Assembly: GCF_002277895.1 (NCBI RefSeq)
Contig: NZ_CP022998.1
Span: 2,895,501 to 2,959,500, forward strand
Direction of reading: 5' to 3'
Origin: Rhizobium sp. 11515TR
GTDB taxonomy: Bacteria > Pseudomonadota > Alphaproteobacteria > Rhizobiales > Rhizobiaceae
Length of the DNA stretch: 64,000 nucleotides
Below are positions 61,571 to 64,000 of the stretch, in pieces. Below the pieces are notes generated by a model. That model ran no database searches, was not told where the DNA came from, and saw only the letters and a list, made by a program, of their open reading frames with translations. Position numbers and translations under genes: made by a program. Position 1 is the first letter of the stretch; each line of letters starts with the position of its first letter.

Positions 61571-61652
61571 TTGCAAGCGATTGCATTGCAGCATTGCAGA
61601 ATCCGCATGCCTAGCAAGCTACCAATGATAATCCAATCGATTATATCGATTG
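61571..61652 (+). promoter_or_regulatory. Repeats and palindrome upstream of the sugar transporter
   Basis: TTGCA occurs four times within 28 bp (61571, 61581, 61586 and 61594), the last three as ATTGCA. Further on, arms CAATCGAT (61634-61641) and ATCGATTG (61645-61652) form an exact 8-bp inverted repeat with a 3-bp spacer, like a LacI- or GntR-type operator. They lie 134-215 bp before the transporter start. Confidence 0.5.
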
Positions 61653-61717
61653 AAGCGGCTTCGGGATTCTGCGTTTCCCGCGGGTGTCTCGGCAAGCCGC
61701 CGCCAGTTCTTCTTTCG

Positions 61718-61733
61718 GCCCGTTCGGGCTTTT
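61718..61733 (+). terminator. Small hairpin with U-run before the sugar transporter
   Basis: GCCC-GTTC-GGGC followed by TTTT lies 53 bp before the transporter start at 61786. It could end readthrough from the TetR gene or act in a leader; the stem is only 4 bp, so this is tentative. Confidence 0.4.
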
Positions 61734-61785
61734 CGTCCGGCTCGAATCTCGAAGCCTGGTAACAACAAAAACCGAGGATAAAAAA

Positions 61786-63069
61786 GTGGCTGGCTCAGCA
61801 ACAAGCTCTGCGCCCACCAGCGCGCGTGCATCCGCACACCAAGGCCAGGGCAATTACCAATTCGCGCTTATCGCACTCACCTCACTCTTTTTCATGTGGG
61901 GCTTCATCACCTGCCTGAACGACATTCTGGTCCCGCACCTGAAAAGCGTCTTTCAGCTCAATTATACCCAGGCAATGCTGATCCAGCTTTGCTTTTTCGG
62001 TGCATACTCCATCATATCGCTGCCTGCCGGCACGCTCGTGAAGCGCATCACCTATAAATGGGGCATCGTCGTCGGCCTTGCGATCGCGGCTGTCGGCTGC
62101 GCCCTTTTTATTCCTGCCGCCACCTATCGCGTCTACGCCCTTTTCTTGGGCGCGCTGTTCGTGCTCGCCACCGGCATCACGATTCTGCAGGTCGCCGCCA
62201 ACCCCTATGTCACCGTATTGGGACCGCCGGATACCGCCGCGAGCCGCCTAAACCTGACGCAGGCCTTCAACTCCCTCGGCACGACGATTGCCCCCTACTT
62301 CGGCGCAATGTTGATCCTGTCTGCCGCGACTGTTGCAGCCACCAACGCTACGCCGGAACAGCTCGACGCCATGCGGCTTGCCGAAGCCGGCGCGGTCAAG
62401 TTCCCCTATTTGCTTCTTGCAGCCGCTTTCCTGGTGCTCGCGGCCGTCTTTGCGGCGCTGAAACTTCCGGAAGTCGAGGATGAGGAGACCATCGAGCCGA
62501 TGCGCGGCGGCGGCTCCGCCTGGCAGTACCGCCATCTCGTGCTCGGCGCTGTCGGTATCTTTGTTTATGTCGGTGCGGAAGTCAGCGTCGGCAGCTTCCT
62601 GGTGAACTTCCTGAGCCAGCCCGATATCGCCCATCTCTCCGAGTCCGATGCCGCTCACTACGTCTCCTATTTCTGGGGCGGCGCCATGGTCGGGCGCTTC
62701 GTCGGCTCGGCAATCATGCGCCATATCGATGACGGCAAGGCGCTTGCCTTCAATGCTGTCGCCGCAATCATCCTCCTGCTGGTGACGGTGCTGACGACGG
62801 GCCATGTCGCCATGTGGGCCGTGCTGGCGATCGGCCTCTTCAACTCGATCATGTTCCCGACGATCTTCAGCCTGGCGCTCCACGGCCTCGGCAAATATAC
62901 GAGCCAGGGCTCCGGCATTCTTTGCCTCGCCATCGTCGGCGGCGCGATCTTGCCCGTCATTCAGGGCGGCCTTGCCGATACGATCGGCATTCACCTCGCC
63001 TTCCTGATGCCGATCATCTGCTACGTCTACATTGCCTTCTATGGCCTCAAGGGCCACAAGCCGGCATAG
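61786..63069 (+). CDS. Sugar MFS transporter, FucP/GluP family
   Basis: Proton-linked sugar importer of 427 residues with 12 hydrophobic segments, in the FucP/GluP (fucose, glucose, galactose) family. Landmarks: [31 protein letters not shown] (the WGF and CLND motifs), [57 protein letters not shown], and [12 protein letters not shown]. The GTG at 61786 is chosen since GAGGA lies 7 nt before it; the frame continues upstream to 61684 but that part is Ser/Arg-rich and not family sequence. Exact sugar not predictable. Confidence 0.92.
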   Translation: MAGSATSSAPTSARASAHQGQGNYQFALIALTSLFFMWGFITCLNDILVPHLKSVFQLNYTQAMLIQLCFFGAYSIISLPAGTLVKRITYKWGIVVGLAIAAVGCALFIPAATYRVYALFLGALFVLATGITILQVAANPYVTVLGPPDTAASRLNLTQAFNSLGTTIAPYFGAMLILSAATVAATNATPEQLDAMRLAEAGAVKFPYLLLAAAFLVLAAVFAALKLPEVEDEETIEPMRGGGSAWQYRHLVLGAVGIFVYVGAEVSVGSFLVNFLSQPDIAHLSESDAAHYVSYFWGGAMVGRFVGSAIMRHIDDGKALAFNAVAAIILLLVTVLTTGHVAMWAVLAIGLFNSIMFPTIFSLALHGLGKYTSQGSGILCLAIVGGAILPVIQGGLADTIGIHLAFLMPIICYVYIAFYGLKGHKPA

Positions 63070-63180
63070 GCCTTTACAAACCATCGCGCCTCGCCGCCTT
63101 CATCGGCGGGGCGCAAAGGGCTTGATCCGAAGCGCGCCGCTTGGCATCGTGCAGTGCAACAAAACGGAAGGACAGGTCTC

Positions 63181-63804
63181 ATGAAAGCGCTGCTGCTCAT
63201 CGACATCCAGAACGGCTTCTGCCCAGGCGGTAACCTTCCCGTGCCGGACGGAGATCAGGTGGTGCCTGTCGCAAATAAGCTCATCGACAGCGGCCAATAC
63301 GATCTCATCGTCGCTTCGCAGGACTGGCATCCGGCCGGTCACGGCAGCTTCGCTTCCGCTCATCCAGGCAAGAAACCTTTTGAAATCGGCACACTGTCAG
63401 GCAAGCCGCAGATGATGTGGCCCGATCATTGTGTCCAGAATAGCAAAGATGCCGAGTTTCACCCGGATCTCCATATGGACGCCGTCGATTTCATCCAGCA
63501 AAAGGGCCAGAATCCCGCCGTCGACAGCTATTCCGCCTTCCGAGACAACGATCAGGCTGCCCTCACCGGGCTGGCCGCCTATCTGCGCAACAAAGGCGTC
63601 ACCGAACTCGACCTTTGCGGGCTGGCAACCGATTATTGCGTCAAGTTCTCGGCGCTCGATGCCGTTGAAATGCTGCCCGGCGTCACAATCCGCTTCATCG
63701 AAGATGCAGGCCGAGGCATCGATCCCGCCGGCGTGAAATCGGCAATCGACGAGATGCGAGCTCGCGGCGTGGCCATTACCAGCAGCAAGCACGCGCTTGC
63801 CTAA
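63181..63804 (+). CDS. pncA: Nicotinamidase (pyrazinamidase)
   Basis: Hydrolyses nicotinamide to nicotinate in NAD salvage; 207 residues, cytosolic, isochorismatase-like fold. Catalytic Asp in LLLIDIQNGFCPGG, the metal-binding pair in SQDWHPAGHGSFA, and the nucleophilic Cys in LCGLATDYCVKFSALDA. The WPDHCVQNSKDAEFHPDL segment has further family residues. The ATG at 63181 has GGAAGGACAGG upstream. It stands alone between the sugar transporter and a glycosyltransferase start. Confidence 0.95.
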   Translation: MKALLLIDIQNGFCPGGNLPVPDGDQVVPVANKLIDSGQYDLIVASQDWHPAGHGSFASAHPGKKPFEIGTLSGKPQMMWPDHCVQNSKDAEFHPDLHMDAVDFIQQKGQNPAVDSYSAFRDNDQAALTGLAAYLRNKGVTELDLCGLATDYCVKFSALDAVEMLPGVTIRFIEDAGRGIDPAGVKSAIDEMRARGVAITSSKHALA

Positions 63805-63885
63805 AATCGCGCCAACCAAGCTAAACCTTCTCTAAATAAAATGGTGCAAGCTATTCCCTGTCAGTAAGATATCGGGATTTCTTGC

Positions 63886-64000
63886 GTGCAGTCGATTGTC
63901 ATCAACGGGCGTTTTCTCGGCCAGCCTCTGTCCGGTGTGCAGCGCTTTGCGCGCGAATTAACCCTGGCGCTCGACCGCAAGATCTCCTCGGGCGCGCTGC
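63886..64000 (+). CDS. Glycosyltransferase (family 1/4-like), 3' part outside window
   Basis: From a GTG at 63886 the frame reads QSIVINGRFLGQPLSGVQRFARELTLALDRK to the window edge. The pattern VINGRFL...GVQRFARE is the N-terminus of GT4-type glycosyltransferases used in polysaccharide synthesis. Only 38 residues are visible, so the assignment is tentative; no ATG or strong ribosome site precedes it (CGGGAT is weak). Confidence 0.65.
   Translation, partial: MQSIVINGRFLGQPLSGVQRFARELTLALDRKISSGAL

Overview
The window is high-GC chromosomal DNA of a Rhizobiales bacterium, most likely Rhizobium or a close Rhizobium/Agrobacterium relative. The evidence is a circularly permuted two-piece tmRNA gene next to an alphaproteobacterial SspB, housekeeping genes typical of this group (ilvI-ilvN, miaA, serB, degP-like, hflC-hflK, folA, thyA), a rhizobial-type flagellin, and short palindromic repeats of the rhizobial kind. 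I see no transposase, integrase, phage gene, tRNA, rRNA or CRISPR array. The species is inference; no database was searched.

Layout. 1-9 kb: an aldo/keto reductase cut by the left edge, an aminotransferase, a methyltransferase, ilvC with a TetR gene upstream, an AraC regulator divergent from a zinc alcohol dehydrogenase, and NDH-2. 8.4-16 kb: small regulator/enzyme pairs (Lrp with an Asp/Glu racemase; a MarR-GNAT fusion; TetR with an MFS exporter; an FAD monooxygenase; HxlR with a QorB-like quinone reductase). 16-23 kb: pdxJ, a RecD-like helicase, a LysE exporter plus nitrile hydratase operon (nthA-nthB-accessory), a second aldo/keto reductase and a KpsC-like protein. 23-35 kb: the conserved block ilvN-ilvI-HerA-like ATPase-miaA/serB-two GNATs-degP-like-hflC-hflK-folA. 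35.5-37.8 kb: three accessory genes (dehydrogenase, XRE-cupin, GNAT) between folA and thyA. 37.8-40.5 kb: thyA, ssrA, sspB and two small proteins. 40.5-50 kb: a very large AsmA protein, a D-lactate/glycolate-type FAD oxidase, and a polar amino-acid ABC transporter whose second permease is frameshifted. 50-57 kb: a DUF2000 protein, an OmpA lipoprotein, an orphan flagellin and an RND efflux pair. 57-64 kb: uvrD, an SDR/TetR pair, a FucP-like sugar transporter, pncA and the start of a glycosyltransferase.

How the genes work together. ilvI, ilvN and ilvC supply successive steps of branched-chain amino-acid synthesis. A previously unmarked 18-residue leader peptide rich in Ile/Val/Leu, followed by a long hairpin and a rho-independent terminator, precedes ilvI; it has the anatomy of a transcription attenuator, and the predicted promoter makes its mRNA nearly leaderless. 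ssrA and sspB, which tag and deliver stalled polypeptides, lie side by side. HflK, HflC and the DegP-like protease form an envelope protein quality-control group; folA and thyA form the folate/thymidylate cycle.

Most of the window is ordinary core genome. The items most worth checking are the ilv attenuator, the broken permease at a five-G tract, the repeated TAGTGGA sites around the XRE-cupin/GNAT pair, and several exact palindromes at divergent promoters.
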